From assembly GCA_030268105.1 (NCBI GenBank), contig BSDZ01000112.1, positions 1,135,501 to 1,199,500 of the forward strand: a stretch of DNA of 64,000 bases, in the 5' to 3' direction. Shown here one piece after another: positions 40,707 through 53,006 of the stretch; positions within the stretch are counted from its first letter, which is position 1, and each line of letters begins with the position of its first letter. Below the pieces are notes generated by a model that saw only the letters and a list, made by a program, of their open reading frames with translations, searched no databases and was not told where the DNA came from. A program made the position numbers and the translations under genes. The stretch comes from Volvox africanus (Eukaryota; Chlorophyta; Chlorophyceae; Chlamydomonadales; Volvocaceae).

Positions 40707-43700
40707 ATGGCATCGGTAAACAGCAGGACTCTCAATATTGCTGATAGCCTCGCGGGCAAGCGTACGAAGCTGCTTTCGGCCTCCCCAGCTGCGGGAGGCC
40801 TCATCCGTAAGCGCCGTAGTGTGTCGTTACGCCCTCACCGCACGCCATTGCTCCAAGAAAAATCATCCTGGAATATTACCACGAGTGCAGCGGCTGTCGA
40901 AGTAGGCAACATTGATACTGCTCCCAAGGCCTCGACAGGCGCCGGAAAGGGAAGCTCGCCCGAAGGAGTTAAAATTTGGAAATGCTCCATTCGATCAACA
41001 ACTCCACTTCTCGGGTAAGTAAAAGAATCTTTTTATGACATATCTTTCTAAGTGTTGCTTTGGCGTTCCTGTTTCTGCTCCTTTTCTTTCTTCCTTTCTT
41101 TCTTGGTTTGAAGTTGGATGGCATTAATGGACTTCTTGACCCGCAGGGACACCGGAGCTCGGCTTTCCCTAGTCGTTATCGACGCCCACAGCGAGTTGCG
41201 AAGCGCCGTGATCGATGTGGATTCGTGGCGACCTCCCAAGGAGATCACCAAGAGCGATGGGACGCATGGTTGGGAGCGAGAGGGAGCGGTTAGTCTACCC
41301 GCCGCGATGAAGGAGCCGGGGGCAGTGTTGGTCCGTAAACAGGTGGAGAACAACCGCGGCGCATCCCAGGACTACATTGAGACCATCACCCTGGTCAGGT
41401 GAGGCTGGGTGAGGAGATTGCCATGCTCAGGGGCCAGTGTCTGTGTGTCTACCTTTCTCTGCATTGTAAGTAGGCCATAATTAGCATAATCACCGAATTC
41501 CTAATCGCTAATTATCCTTTACAAAGTACGCCGTTGCTTTTTTTAATATATCGCGCTCCTGGGTAACTCTGGCTAGTTCCTTTTTCAGTTCCATTACTTC
41601 ATCATAGACGCGGTTATCGCTATGGGCTTTAGAACCATTAGCATTAGGAGATGTTGAATATTTATTAATCCAGGTATAAAGCGTGTTAGGATTGATACCC
41701 AGTTCCCTTGCCGTATGTGCTATCGGTTGTGCTGATTCAATAGCTAGTTTTACTGACGATTCCTTAAATTCCGTAGAATACATTTTTTGCTTTTGTTCGG
41801 ACATTTCGTTACTCTTTTTGGGTTCATATTAACTTACCTGTCCGGTTTATTGTAGCCACATCAGTAAATGTTAGAGCGTAGGTAATTTATTTCCTCGGCT
41901 ACCTTATCTTCGAGCAGTTCAATAGACCAGGCCCTTTATTTATCGTTCTGATTCATGCTCCATCTATAACCTCGTGATTTCAACAGTTCTTTGCTATAAT
42001 ATGGAGAATTAACTGCATATAGTTTGAATCTGAGAGCTGCAGATTGAACAAGTAACTCTTTTAATACCGGTTCCTGTGATTTTGGTAACTTCTGCGCTAA
42101 AAGGTGAACACCTGCAAGACAGTCATTTATGGCTCTGTGTCCTTCATGGAAAAACCCGAATTTATAAGCGATGTATTCGAGTTTACGACTTGAGATTCTC
42201 TGTTTATCCCAGTCAAGTCATACATTAAACAACCCCAAGCTTTTGGCGGTAGCGAAGGGAAGGTAGTTTCAAGGAATGTACGTTCAAACTGAGCATTGTG
42301 AGCGATAATCAGGTCAAAGGCTCCTACCTGATTTGCAAATTCCTTATCGAGCCAGTTTTCATTCTCCGGAAGCTTGGCATTACTGATGACCGCAGCTAAA
42401 TCTTTTCTTGTTCAATGAGCCGGTAATTCATGTCATAACGCAGCGTCACTTTATGACGACATGGTAACCCCTAACCCGCTTGACGTTTCATAACTCTCTT
42501 TGACGAGTCCCATCGGGCCCTGGCCGGCCCGCCCCCCCTGACCTCCCCCCAACCACTCATTTGACGACGTGCAGCACCGTATCGGTGCACACAGTCAACG
42601 CAAACAGCTGGGTTTCTTCGGACCATAACTGGCGTGTGTTCTTCTCGGGCTTCGCCTACCTGCCCAAGGACACCCCCCCCACCCTGGCGGATGAGCGCAG
42701 GGATGAGCTGAGGGCCATGCAGGTGGGTGGTCCCGAAGTGCTCTGAGGGGTTGGGTAAAAGCCAAGCGCGTATATCGGGGGGAGGGTCTGTGGATGCGCG
42801 ATGAGGACTAAAACTAAACAGGTAGTTGTGGAAGTCGGTGAATGCCAGGGAAGCCAGGACCAGCCATACCACTCGGAATGGCGAACTGGAGGTCGCCTGG
42901 GCAAGTGTAAGAGCGCAGCAGACGAACACAGCACAGCACAGCACAGCACAGCAGCTTTCGAGCTGATAAGAGATATGACATCAATCATAACCATGGTGGG
43001 CAACAGGGCCTTTAGCCCTGTTGACCCAAAATGCACCGACACGACTTTCCCACGCATCCAGGCCTTCTGACCTTTACCCGCTCCAGCTCCAGCACTACTG
43101 ACAGGTCCGTTGTTCGGACTCCCCCCGCTGCCCCCCCCTCCCCCGCCAATCCCCTTTTAAACAGGTATTGGTCGTAGTGATCTGTCTTTTCATTTCCCGC
43201 CATTTTCCCCTCTCTCACGATCTATTATGATGCTCCGGAACCTAATCTGATACTCCCCCCTGTACGGCAGGGCACACCGGAGACCCGGGTGGAGGAACGT
43301 AAAGAGACGGACCGCATATACTGGTTCCAGGTGCGAGAGAAGGGGGGGGCCCTCGTAAGATGTACGACACAGGGGGCTTGGTTACCTAATGAAGCGTCTG
43401 GGGCAGGGGGGAAGGGGGAAGGGGAGGGGGACAGTTAAAAAATAGGACCTGCCGGCAGGGGAAGGTGGAGGGTGGAACCAGATAACGGGGGCGCCGCGCA
43501 GAGACTCCACGAACGGCTGTAGCTAGATTTGTACGAGGGAGGTGAATCCTGACGCGTGTTCAACCCTTCATGTGATGGCGTCATTAAACATTAGTAGCAT
43601 GAGCTCATGCACAATGAACATATAATCACCTGTTTGTGCGTTGTGTGTGGAATGGTATGTGCATGTTTCTGCAGACCTACAACGACTTGAGCTCTGGCAA

Positions 43701-46700
43701 GGTGGACAACAAGCTGGTCCGCCCGGTCCTGGGCAACTCCAAGAAGCTGCCGTACCCGCGTCGTCTTGCCAGCAACCGCGGCAATGAGCCTGATGGTCGG
43801 GAGAAGGCGCCCAGGCGGGGGCAGCAGTACTGGCTACAGCAAGGTACGTGCCCTGCCGTACAGTTGTACGTCGTGTGGAAATGTCTTGGCGGGACGTTAG
43901 CTGTCTACTATGCATGAAAGAATACTACAACCCTCGTGGTGCTGGTGGTGGTGCTGGTGATGGTAAAAGAGGAAGAGGATTTTCAAGTGCTGCTATCATG
44001 TTTCAGCTCCTGTACAACACCAAACAGTTTGAGAGGCGGACTCATGCGTCAGCGCACCTTGGCTTACCAGCATATGATGTCTTCACTGCCTCGCGTCTGT
44101 CACCTCTCGGCCACCACCTCACTTATTCTTACTGATCTGTACAGGAAGTTCCCTCTAAGTTCTCTCCGCAGAATTGTCTTGTTACTCGGGGTCCTTAGTC
44201 CCCTAAGAGGAGATTTACTGAAATCTACTCTATTGCTTTTTCTTGCCGTGTTGCTGACTCATCACTTATCATTCGCCGTTCATCACTCATCTGTACGTCG
44301 TCCGTACCATCGCGCAACGGCCATCCCGCGCCCTCCAATCGCTCATCGACTGCTGTTTGGGGACCCACATCAATCCGATTCTTCCCGTCAAATCTCGGAC
44401 CACCACCCGGATGGCGTTTGCAAACAGACGACGAATTCAGTTTTGACAAGAAGGAGGACTTCCAAGGCAACAACATCCAGGGTGTCCTGGCTGGCGCTCT
44501 GTCCCTAGTCGGGGTGAGCGCTCCGAACCTGTCAGTGATGAATTGTACTCAACTGCTACTGCCACTGCCACTACTACCACTGCTGCTGCTGCCTCTGTTG
44601 CTACTGCACTGATTCTGAGGACCAGCCATCCTTTTCGCACTGGCCATGATCTCTTTTGAGGCTGTCGGGCAGCTGCTGGTCCTCGACATATGTGCACACG
44701 TATATCACCCGTTTCGTACGAGTGACCGTTGCCTGGTGTACTGTTGTCGTACCGTGGACCGAGCAGGAGGCCGCCAGCACCACCCCCTCTCCCATCACGG
44801 TGCTCCCCGCCACGATATGGGGTTTAATTCGCCAAGTTTTGGGCTCCATCCTGCCCACGGAGGCCCCATTGGACAACTTCGAAAGCTTCAAGGACGTGCT
44901 GGCGTTGTACAAGAAGGTACGGCGGACATCATAACGGATACATACCCATTACGGACCGACCCCGTGACCCCTTCCCCCCGACACCGGGATTGTGGGCCCC
45001 CCCCACCTGTCAATGACCGGATTCGCATTCTCTACCCCGAACTGGTGCAGCTGGCAGCCCGAGACGCCTCTACCTTTATACCTCCCTCCCTCACGGTTTA
45101 CATAGTTTACATAATGACGGTTACTATTCTTCCTTTTCCTGCATTAATTCGTGGCTTTGGCGACTACCTGGTTTACGTCACAGCTCGTTTCCACTTTTCC
45201 CACTTTGGACGACGTCGGCCGTCATTCTCCACCTTCACGGTGGTTAGTCCTCATTCCTCCAGTATCAGCACCAGGATTCGGGTTTTTTGACTTCCCTCCC
45301 TCCCTCCCTCCCTCCCCCCTCCCTTCACAGGCCGCCGGTCCGAACTTCAGGGGCCTGCTGCCCACCAACCTCTACCCCGCGGGCTCCACCGCCTCCATGG
45401 ATAGTGATGAGTCGATGACGGAGAGGCCGTCGCGGTTCAAGACAGCGGATGGTGAGTGGATGGCGCCCTGGTGGCGGCATGATTGGCTGATGCCTTGTTC
45501 CGGGAAGCTGATAGATGATGATGATTATCCAGCGGATGATGATTTGATTGAACGAGTGGTCCGCAATATTTATAGGCCCGCATGACCGGCTGGACGGCCT
45601 GGTCCAGCTGCGGCAGGTGGGTGGTCCGCACCCGCCGCCCTACCCGCCAGCCCCGTGACCCTGATCCTTTGCTTTATGGCGATCATCGTCAGGTGCCTGG
45701 GACTTTGAACTGAGTCCGGAAAAGGCTGCTGAGGTGGACAACTTTATCGCGGAGCAGCGGGTGAGGAAGGGGGAGAGGGGACGGGGTCAGCGGGTGAGGA
45801 AGGGGGCAAGTGTCCGTTCTGGTTGATAAGCGCGCTAGGGCCTGGAAAGGCAGGAGGAGGAGAAGAGTAGTTTGTAACTCAGCGAGTGGACCTGGTCGCA
45901 GGACAGGTGCCAGGATGGGGCGGGAAGGGGAAGAGTGGGAGAGGAAAACGGGCGAAGTAAACAATGTACCGCTATCGCTACCGCTGCTGCAACTTCCCTC
46001 GCTGAGTTTAAGACTCTTATCTCCCCCTTTGGGACCTCATCCCCCGACGCCTCTCACCATCACCATCACCATCACCATCACCATCACCATCACCACCACC
46101 ATCACCACCACCATCACCACCACCATCACCATCACCATCACCATCACTATCACAATCACCATCACCATCACCATCACCATCACCATCACCATCACCATCA
46201 CCATCACCACCACCATCACCATCACCACCACCATCACCATCACCATCACCATCACAATCACAATCACAATCACCATCACAATCACCATCACCATCACCAT
46301 CACCATCACCATCACCACCACCATCACCACCACAATCACCATCACCATCACTATCACAATCACAATCACAATCACCATCGGGTCTATTTCGTACTGTTTC
46401 TCACGATCACATTGCTGAAGAGTCGCCAGCTTGGCAACACCTGTGTGTGTGTCTGAACCCATGCGTAACCTCAAAATGGTGCCGTACTTACGTGCCAGGT
46501 GGGCCCTGTATATGATTCGGCGACGGGAACTCCAGCCAAGGGCACCCGCAGCATCTTTGGTGTGGATTCCAAGCCAGGCGCCAGCAAGACGCAGGAGAGG
46601 CTGGGCTCTAAGCTGTGGGGCGTTGTGAAGGGTCAGACGCCGAGCGTCAATAACTACTTTTCCTTCAAGGTACGTCAGGGGTGGATGTGACATCGATGTG

Positions 46701-49700
46701 ACATCTGCGCACCTGCACGGCTAACCTGAGGGGTTTAGCTCCCACTGCCACCACTGTGCGAATGGGCGGTGGTGATGCCGGGTGGGGTCTGGCCGCTACG
46801 GGCCGCTCCACCCGTACCCGTACCCGCTCAGGCTGCGGAAAAACACACCAGGGCCGCCATCAATAGTCCCACCCCTCCATATCCCTTCACACCAGGTCCC
46901 CCGCGTCATCGACGGGCGGCCTGACGCCTGGCACATGGACGAGGAGTTCGGTCGTCAGATGGTGGGGGGTTACAACCCCATGGTCATCACCGCCCTCAAG
47001 CAGCTACCGGAGAGCTTCGGCAGTGCCATTCGCGGAGAGCACGTGAATGGTAAGGACGTCTGCAACAACGTGCGAGTGGGTCAGTGCCGTGCTGTACTAC
47101 CTATGACATGCCTTACTATGTGATGTGCTATGCTGCTCCGTACTGTGCTGTACTGCACACCATGCTTCCTCATCACTTTCTGCCGAATGTTCCCCCCTCA
47201 AGCGAGGTGGTGCTGAACCGTTTGCGACTCCGGGTCCGTCCGTTGATTCTCCATCACCACCAACCATCACCGCCGAAAAGGAAGCCCTTGTCCAGCCCCA
47301 TTTCTCCAACCAACCAACCAACCCTCCTTATCCCCCTCGCACCCTCCTCCTCACGCTCGTAGCTGACCTTCAGGGCTCCACCCTGGAGGAACTGGTTTCG
47401 GAGGCGGCCGCCGGGGGAAAGCCCCGTTTGTACTACGTGGATTACTGGGCCCTATCCACATTCTGGGAGACTGCGGCAGCGAACAACGAGGTTCAGAAGG
47501 GGAAGGTTCAACACGCGGGTCGGGTCGTCATGTACCTGCGCAAGTGAGAGGGGGTCCCAGAATGGTTCCGGAGCTCAGGGTGGATCTCTGAGCATCCTGA
47601 AGGGGGACTTTGGGTATCAAGCAGACAGTCGTGTATGTATGATATTGGACACATCATTGGGCATATGTACATAAACACATACACACACAGGGGGCGTCTG
47701 TTTTCTTGCCCACCTTGCCACCCCTACTCCTCCCCCACCCCTATTCTCCGCACCCCAGACACGACACCTCTTACTCTCCTCTTAACCCATTCTGGTACCG
47801 CAACCCTCTGCACCTCCTTCAATACCGGCGGGCGCGGCCTCAGGGACAAGGATGGCAACGACACGGGCCTTATCCCCGTGGCCATCGAGCTAGCCCATCC
47901 GGACACGCACAAGGAGCACCCCAACCTGCCCCACACTGCCGGACTCGTGTACTCCCGCTCGAAGTTGTCTGGCGACCAGGGCACTCTGGCAGTGTGGCGA
48001 CTGGCCAAGATGATCTTCAAGTCGCTGGACTTTTCCGTACATCAGGTCCGTGGATACCTAGTTATTGCCATTAGGCATCCGGGGTCGGGCTCGTGAGCCC
48101 GGGATTGAGGCGGCATCCATTTTGAAGACATGTATCGTTACAGGGGGGCCCCACGGTTCTGGATTTTGGAGGAAGTCATTTCCCAGCCCCCCTGCTGCCT
48201 GACCCCCCCTTCGGAAAACCCCCTGATGCACCGGCGACTGCCACCTGTACGACATACACTCACAGCTTGGAAGCCACTGGAACCGCACCCACTGCGTACT
48301 GGAGCCCTTCTATATCAGTCTTCGCCGTCAAGTTAGCGTCATGCACCCGGTAAGGGGTGAGAGGCTTAGAGGTGGCTCTTTGTGTACATGGCGTGCGCGT
48401 GTGAAGGGGGCCCTCTGCTTCACCCGTGGCCACCACCTGGCAGTCCCTACCTTCTCCGGTGCATTTCGGTCGGTAGTTCGTGCCCTCTACTATGTTCTCT
48501 TTCGTGCTGTGCAGGTGTACAAGCTGATGGCGCCGCATTTCCGGTACACGCTTCAAATCAACCGCAACGCCCGACAGCAATTGATTAACGCGGGGGGTAT
48601 CATTGAGAGGATCGTCCCCTCCGGAAAGTATGCCATGTTGCTGGCGTCCGTACTGTACGGTGCTACATGGAACTTCGCCACAGAGGCTCTTCCTGAGGAC
48701 CTGAAGGCCCGGTGAGTGTTTGGCACCTTTCGGTGGACAAACGCGGGGGGGGGACGAAACGCATACACACACACGGGGGCACTACCAGGGTCTCCACTCG
48801 AATCCAGCCATCAAGGTGCTATACAAAATGCTGTACGGCCGTGTTGAATTAGATCCATTTGATTAATTATCGACCGTACGTTCAGACATGCCCGCCGTAC
48901 ATGTTCCTTGTTATTATTGCGTTTCCGACAATTCGACACAAATATCAAGATGGGCCTTATCAGACCACCTTCTGGCTTAGTTTCCTCCCAGTCCACGGGT
49001 GTCAGAGTGCGGAGCAGGTGACCCCCGTGACCATGATGACCTGATGACGCCCACACCTGCGCTCCCTCCCTCCGCTTCCTCCCTTTCCTTCCTCCCCCCT
49101 AGGGGTATGGTGGACCCGGCGACCGGCAAGCCCTGGCTGGACTACCCGTACGCGACTGACGGGCTGGACATATGGTCGGCACTGACGTCCTACTTCGACA
49201 CCTACCTACGACTGTACTACAAGAGTGACGCGGATGTTCTGGAGGACCCGGAGCTGCAGGCGTGGTGGAACGAAGCCAAGGTGTGAGGGGGGATTGGGGG
49301 TGGGGAGGAGGTAATTCGTCTCTGTCCTCGTGTCGGCACGGGTACGTCCTCATGTTACCCTAGGCTGGGGGTCAATGACCACACGCACGCACGCACTTCG
49401 AACGGATACACTGTATGTCCACAGGATATCCACTCTTCCCGCCACCCCGCTGTTAACTGCAACGCGTTAATGCATGCATTTTCATTTCCTTTCTTATCCG
49501 TACTATCATCAGTCTTGGCGTCTCTTTACAGACCCCACTCATCCTCCTGTACCCGTCCCGCCCTCCCCGCCCACTCGCGACACTCTCGTGTGCACTGCTG
49601 CCGTACTCGGGGCGCAGACTGAGGGTCATCCCGACCTCCTCAAGTTCGGTCTCCGGAAGGACGAGAAGCAGTTGTGGGGCTTTACGGGCCCTATCCCCTC

Positions 49701-50183
49701 AGTAGACAAGCTGGGGCACGTGCTCGCCACCATCGCCTGGCTGGCTTCCGGTCACCACGCGGCGGTCAACTTCGGACAGTACGACTACACGAGCTTCCTC
49801 TTGAACGCGTGCTCACTGACACGCAGGCCCATCCCGGCGCCTGGGGATGCCGGCTGGAAGGTACGGAATGTACGAAAGAGTTGTCCCGGTACTGTACGGT
49901 GCCATCAGCGGCAACTTCACGATGACGTACGGCCATCCAATATGGGAGGTCTGTAACGTTTCCGTACATAAACGATGGATTTATGGAATTCGATGCCATA
50001 CGTATAAGCCCTTCAGTTATCTCCGTCCCAGTCCCTCTTTGGCTCACGTGATCATTCTCTCCCCCCCCGTCCCCCCATCTCCCCTCCAGGAGCTCACCAG
50101 CGCCCGCCCTCGACTCCAGGAGCGTATCATACTAACCTACTTGTCGGACCCGTTCACCGCCGTCACGGTAGGCACGGCGCTTC

Positions 50184-50217
<34 letters not shown>

Positions 50218-50934
50218 CGTTGTCGTTGTGGTGGTGGTGGTGATTAGGATTGATGGCCCACTTCTCGCTGCGCGCCCCAACTCCCTCTTTACCCGGGAGG
50301 AGGGGGGAGGGGGAGGTCGTGGCTGAGGGACCCTCCCTCGCGATCTATCTCCGTGTCTCCCCGTACTCCCCACCATCTACCGGTACACCCCGATCTGACT
50401 GATTTCTCCCATCCTTCCCTGGGCATTGGGAGCAATCACCCTCCAAAACCCCCCAAACACACAATCATACGCATAACAAAAAACTGCCAACCAACCATAT
50501 ACACAATGTCGTACCAGGTGAGCTCGACCGTCACGCTGCTGTCCCAGCACTCCCGCGATGAGCAGACGCTGGACGAGGTCAACGAGCTGCTGGTGGTGAG
50601 TGGCAGGGAGCCCCATGGGTTTTTGGAGCAACACTGTGTGTGTGTGTGGGGGGGGTGTATGTGGGTATGTGGGAATAGCAGCAATAATCACTCCCCGTAC
50701 CGGCCCCATCTTTCACCCTTCCAGGACCCCAAGGCCCGTGCGGCCAACCTCGCCTTCATGGAAGAAATGAAGCAGCTCGAGAGCCGCATAGAGATGCGGA
50801 ACACGGACGTCACTAGCTGGGCGAGGTTCGGTCTCACAGGGGACAAGGGGGGACCGATGCCGTACACGTTGCTGGTGCCAGGCTCGCGGGCGGGACTTAC
50901 AATGCGCGGCGTGCCGTACTCCGTATCCATCTGA
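40707..50934 (+). CDS. Lipoxygenase, plant type, 20 exons, about 1050 aa
   Basis: The enzyme is a non-haem iron dioxygenase that adds oxygen to polyunsaturated fatty acids (oxylipin pathway). Exons: 40707-41014, 41114-41398, 42575-42722, 43271-43330, 43675-43843, 44428-44513, 44767-44916, 45331-45451, 45693-45760, 46499-46669, 46896-47049, 47374-47543, 47844-48045, 48266-48349, 48515-48711, 49103-49280, 49618-49860, 50090-50167, 50518-50595, 50725-50934. Introns are GT...AG and phases agree, except that exon 11 to 12 needs another donor, perhaps near 47070-47080. The N-terminus is rich in Ser, Arg and Ala and may be a chloroplast transit peptide. A PLAT domain is in exons 2-3. Hallmarks are DAWHMDEEFGRQMVGG, HWNRTH (48275-48292; two iron ligands), HAAVNFGQY (His 49756, Asn 49768) and the C-terminal Ile of GVPYSVSI. 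All five iron ligands are present. Intron 2 holds bacterial-type DNA. Confidence 0.93.
41508..41804 (-). pseudogene. IS3-family transposase OrfA (98 aa) within lipoxygenase intron 2
   Basis: OrfA is the DNA-binding half of IS3-type transposases. The frame starts MSEQKQKMYSTEFKESSVKL and has a helix-turn-helix region (ARELGINPNTLYTWINK) at residues 33-50. It ends in the leucine-zipper coil typical of the family (ELKKELARVTQERDILKKA). Length and layout are normal for OrfA. OrfB, which carries the DDE catalytic residues, should lie to the left, but only about 100 bases separate the frame from the exon, so the insertion sequence is truncated. AT-rich composition and bacterial gene structure contrast with the GC-rich algal exons. 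Confidence 0.85.
41861..42430 (-). pseudogene. Broken bacterial DnaQ-like 3'-5' exonuclease within lipoxygenase intron 2
   Basis: Translated on the minus strand, the pieces give NWLDKEFANQVGAFDLIIAH and NAQFERTFLE (Exo II region), then, after a one-base frame break near 42214, SRKLEYIAYKFGFFHEGHR and AINDCLAGVHLLAQKL (Exo III region, H-x4-D). The C-terminal part (YRWSMNQ, then AWSIELLEDK) is interrupted by TAA at 41936-41938. The family has the DEDDh fold and resembles the epsilon subunit of DNA polymerase III. The N-terminal Exo I motif is missing. The IS3 fragment adjoins its 3' end at about 41860. Confidence 0.75.
46053..46380. repeat. CATCAC/CACCAT hexanucleotide array in lipoxygenase intron 9
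   Basis: About 330 bases are made of CATCAC, CACCAC and CACAAT units. The intron runs 45761-46498. Long ORFs of His, Thr-Ile or Met-Val across it are products of the repeat and not genes. Confidence 0.95.
50187..50216. repeat. TG dinucleotide repeat in lipoxygenase intron 18
   Basis: An uninterrupted run of TG units follows the donor of exon 18. It is a microsatellite of no evident function. Confidence 0.85.
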
Positions 50935-51133
50935 GGTTAGGAATATCTTGGTGTTTTTGCCGTGATTGTGAGACGGAAGCTTATCCCTATCAGGGACCAT
51001 CGACAATTATGCGAGCGACTCCATGGGTACTCGAAGGAATGCGGACACTTCCTGCTTTGTCTGTCTGTAGTACGTCTGTCGGTCTGGATCGCTCGATTTG
51101 ATTCGATCAATCTTGCTGGAAGTAAAGACCGGC

Positions 51134-51138
51134 TGTAA
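51134..51138 (+). terminator. Possible polyadenylation signal TGTAA after lipoxygenase
   Basis: TGTAA, the usual poly(A) signal in volvocine algae, lies 200 bases after the stop codon. Another TGTAA lies near 51451. Short motifs of this kind occur by chance, so the call is weak. The sequence from 50935 to 51603 otherwise has nothing that I recognise. Confidence 0.3.
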
Positions 51139-51603
51139 GCAGGAGGCGGCAAAGCAACCTCCAGTACAATCGGAACAGATCGTGTGGGACACAACTGTGT
51201 CTCCATAGGGCTATTAACTATGTTGAACATACACAAGCATATAGTACTCGTTTCATATATATCATATATACTTGCACTGCATTGGTCTTTGTCCTCTTTG
51301 CCGGACGTGATTCGAAATGAAGTGTTGTGGAGTAATGGATTTTATAGTTTTGTTTGATATTATGGATCTGCATAGAAAGATTTGTTTATGGAGCAATAAA
51401 ACCCAACGGTGTTTTTTAAATGTACAAAAACCTCAACGTACAACTTATACTGTAAATATTTCGACGTAGGTTTTCACCATTCGCCATCCCCCTCCCATAC
51501 GTTTTCATCTTTATCTTGCGGCACAAGAAAATAGCCAAAATTCAGAAATCATAATCCAAGCAGTCGAAAATTCAACTTAGAGAAACCATTATTCTCTTTC
51601 TCC

Positions 51604-52300
51604 CTAATCCCAATGTGGACTGGAAATATCCACTTGAGGCCGCGCCTGCACCACGTATAAGGCCCCTCCCGCCACCACTCCACCCTCTACGTCTTGATCG
51701 CGACCCCCGAATGCTGCCGCCACTGTACGGCCCAGACGCGCCAGCCGCCCCAGCAAGGCCCCTCTGAAGTCCGGGTTGTCCACGAGGGGTTCGGTGGAGT
51801 AGTCGGGGGGCCGGGCCAGCAGCGGCTGCAACGTCACACTGCCACATGCAAATGTCCAGGAGGGAGGACATAGCGGGAAGAGGGGGGAAGAGGAAAGAAT
51901 TTGCAGAGCTTGCCGGTTTTGTGTGTGTGTGTGTGTGTGTACGTGTGGGTGTACCCTGACAGACAAACACTGAGACTTAAGGAAAGGGGAAAACAAGGCG
52001 AGGGGAAGGGTATGTGCGTGCGGGAGCGGGGTTGAAGGCAGTGTGAGCGTGAAGTCCCCCAGTCCGCAGGCGTGCAAGTCCCCCACAAAACCACACGGAC
52101 CATTTCACAACACAACGCATCATCGTCATATTCGGAAAGCCATTCAAATCATGGTAGCCGTACCTGTCGTACAATCCCGCCGCAGCGTACTGCTCCAGGT
52201 CCTCTGCATTCGCTTCGGAGCGAGCAATGAGGAGAGGGGTTTGGGAGGCGCCGGCAAGGGGAGCATGCAGCGCCGTCCTCTTGGAAGGCAGCGAGATGAG
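51604..52300 (-). pseudogene. C-terminal fragment of a glucan/phosphoglucan water dikinase
   Basis: Two exons are seen. The first, 52300-52164, encodes LIARSEANAEDLEQYAAAGL and YD, the nucleotide-binding signature of water dikinases (usually RSSxNVEDL...AGLYDS). The second, 51838-51604, encodes DYSTEPLVDNPDF...GRTVAAAFGG, RDQDVEGGVVAGG and ALYVVQARPQ, the family's C-terminal end. Splice sites and phase fit. In known enzymes about 110 residues lie between these two motifs; here they are missing. No upstream exon, no starch-binding domain and no phospho-histidine region are found to the right. The natural enzyme phosphorylates starch glucans. This copy is probably a remnant, convergent with lipoxygenase. 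Confidence 0.7.
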
Positions 52301-52970
52301 CTGAAACGGGGGCAAGGGAGGTGAGGGGGGTTAACGAGAGGGGAGGAGGAGTCGAATAAACGGGGCATGATGCTGCTTTAGACGCTGCCGTAAATCACGG
52401 CTAACTGCAATGGTGGCTCCGTTCCAGGTAGGGAAGGTCAAAACGTTGCAACGAAAACCTAGGTAGCCGCCAAGGCCGCAAGTAGAAGCCGGAAATTAAA
52501 GCAATAGAATAGGTGTAAAGTCAACTATTGGCCTTGCTGCTGGTTAGGGGGGAGTTACGAATGCAAACAAAGCACCGGTAAAGAGGGGTTTCATAGGACG
52601 GCCCGCTGCCCCCCCTAAAGGGAGGGTGACACAGACGCCCCTTCATCAACGGCCATGGCGGCGGCGAAGCGGAATGCGATGTCAAACGGCCGCAGCGCGT
52701 CCCACATCACGAAACACACCAGGCGAAGCCAAGCCGTCACGTGCTTGCGTGGTTGGTTTTCGGGATTCCACATGATGTGCAGGACTGCAGGCCTGCATAA
52801 GGTATTCTCTACGCCTCCGCAGGTACGAGACCTAAGGGCTGGAGCGCGCTACACCTCCACGTTGTCTCCTGGCAGCATTAGAAGCCCTACCAGCACGCGC
52901 GCCCCAGCGGTGCCTGCATTCCAGAGCTGATGGAGTCCTGGAGCTTTGTTTTCTTGCCTTTTTCTTCGGA
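52301..52970. other. Stretch without recognised gene
   Basis: Nothing recognisable is seen between the dikinase fragment and the telomere-like repeat. The missing upstream exons of the dikinase are not here. Confidence 0.4.
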
Positions 52971-53001
52971 GGGTTTTAGGGTTTTAGGGTTTTAGGGTTT
53001 T
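52971..53001. repeat. Interstitial telomere-type repeat (TTTTAGGG)3
   Basis: GGG is followed by three exact TTTTAGGG units and a final TTTT. This is the telomere unit of Chlamydomonas reinhardtii and relatives. A degenerate GGGGTTTAGGGTTTAAACC lies at about 53854-53872. It sits just before the decayed ORF region and may mark an old telomere repair event or a telomere-linked element. Confidence 0.85.
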
Positions 53002-53006
53002 CTTCA

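Noticed and set aside
41866..42470. A CRISPR or phage remnant in the AT-rich block
   Set aside because: No spaced repeats; the readable parts are an exonuclease and an IS3 orfA.
45810..46693. Long ORFs rich in His, Thr-Ile or Met-Val
   Set aside because: They are products of the CATCAC array within a lipoxygenase intron.
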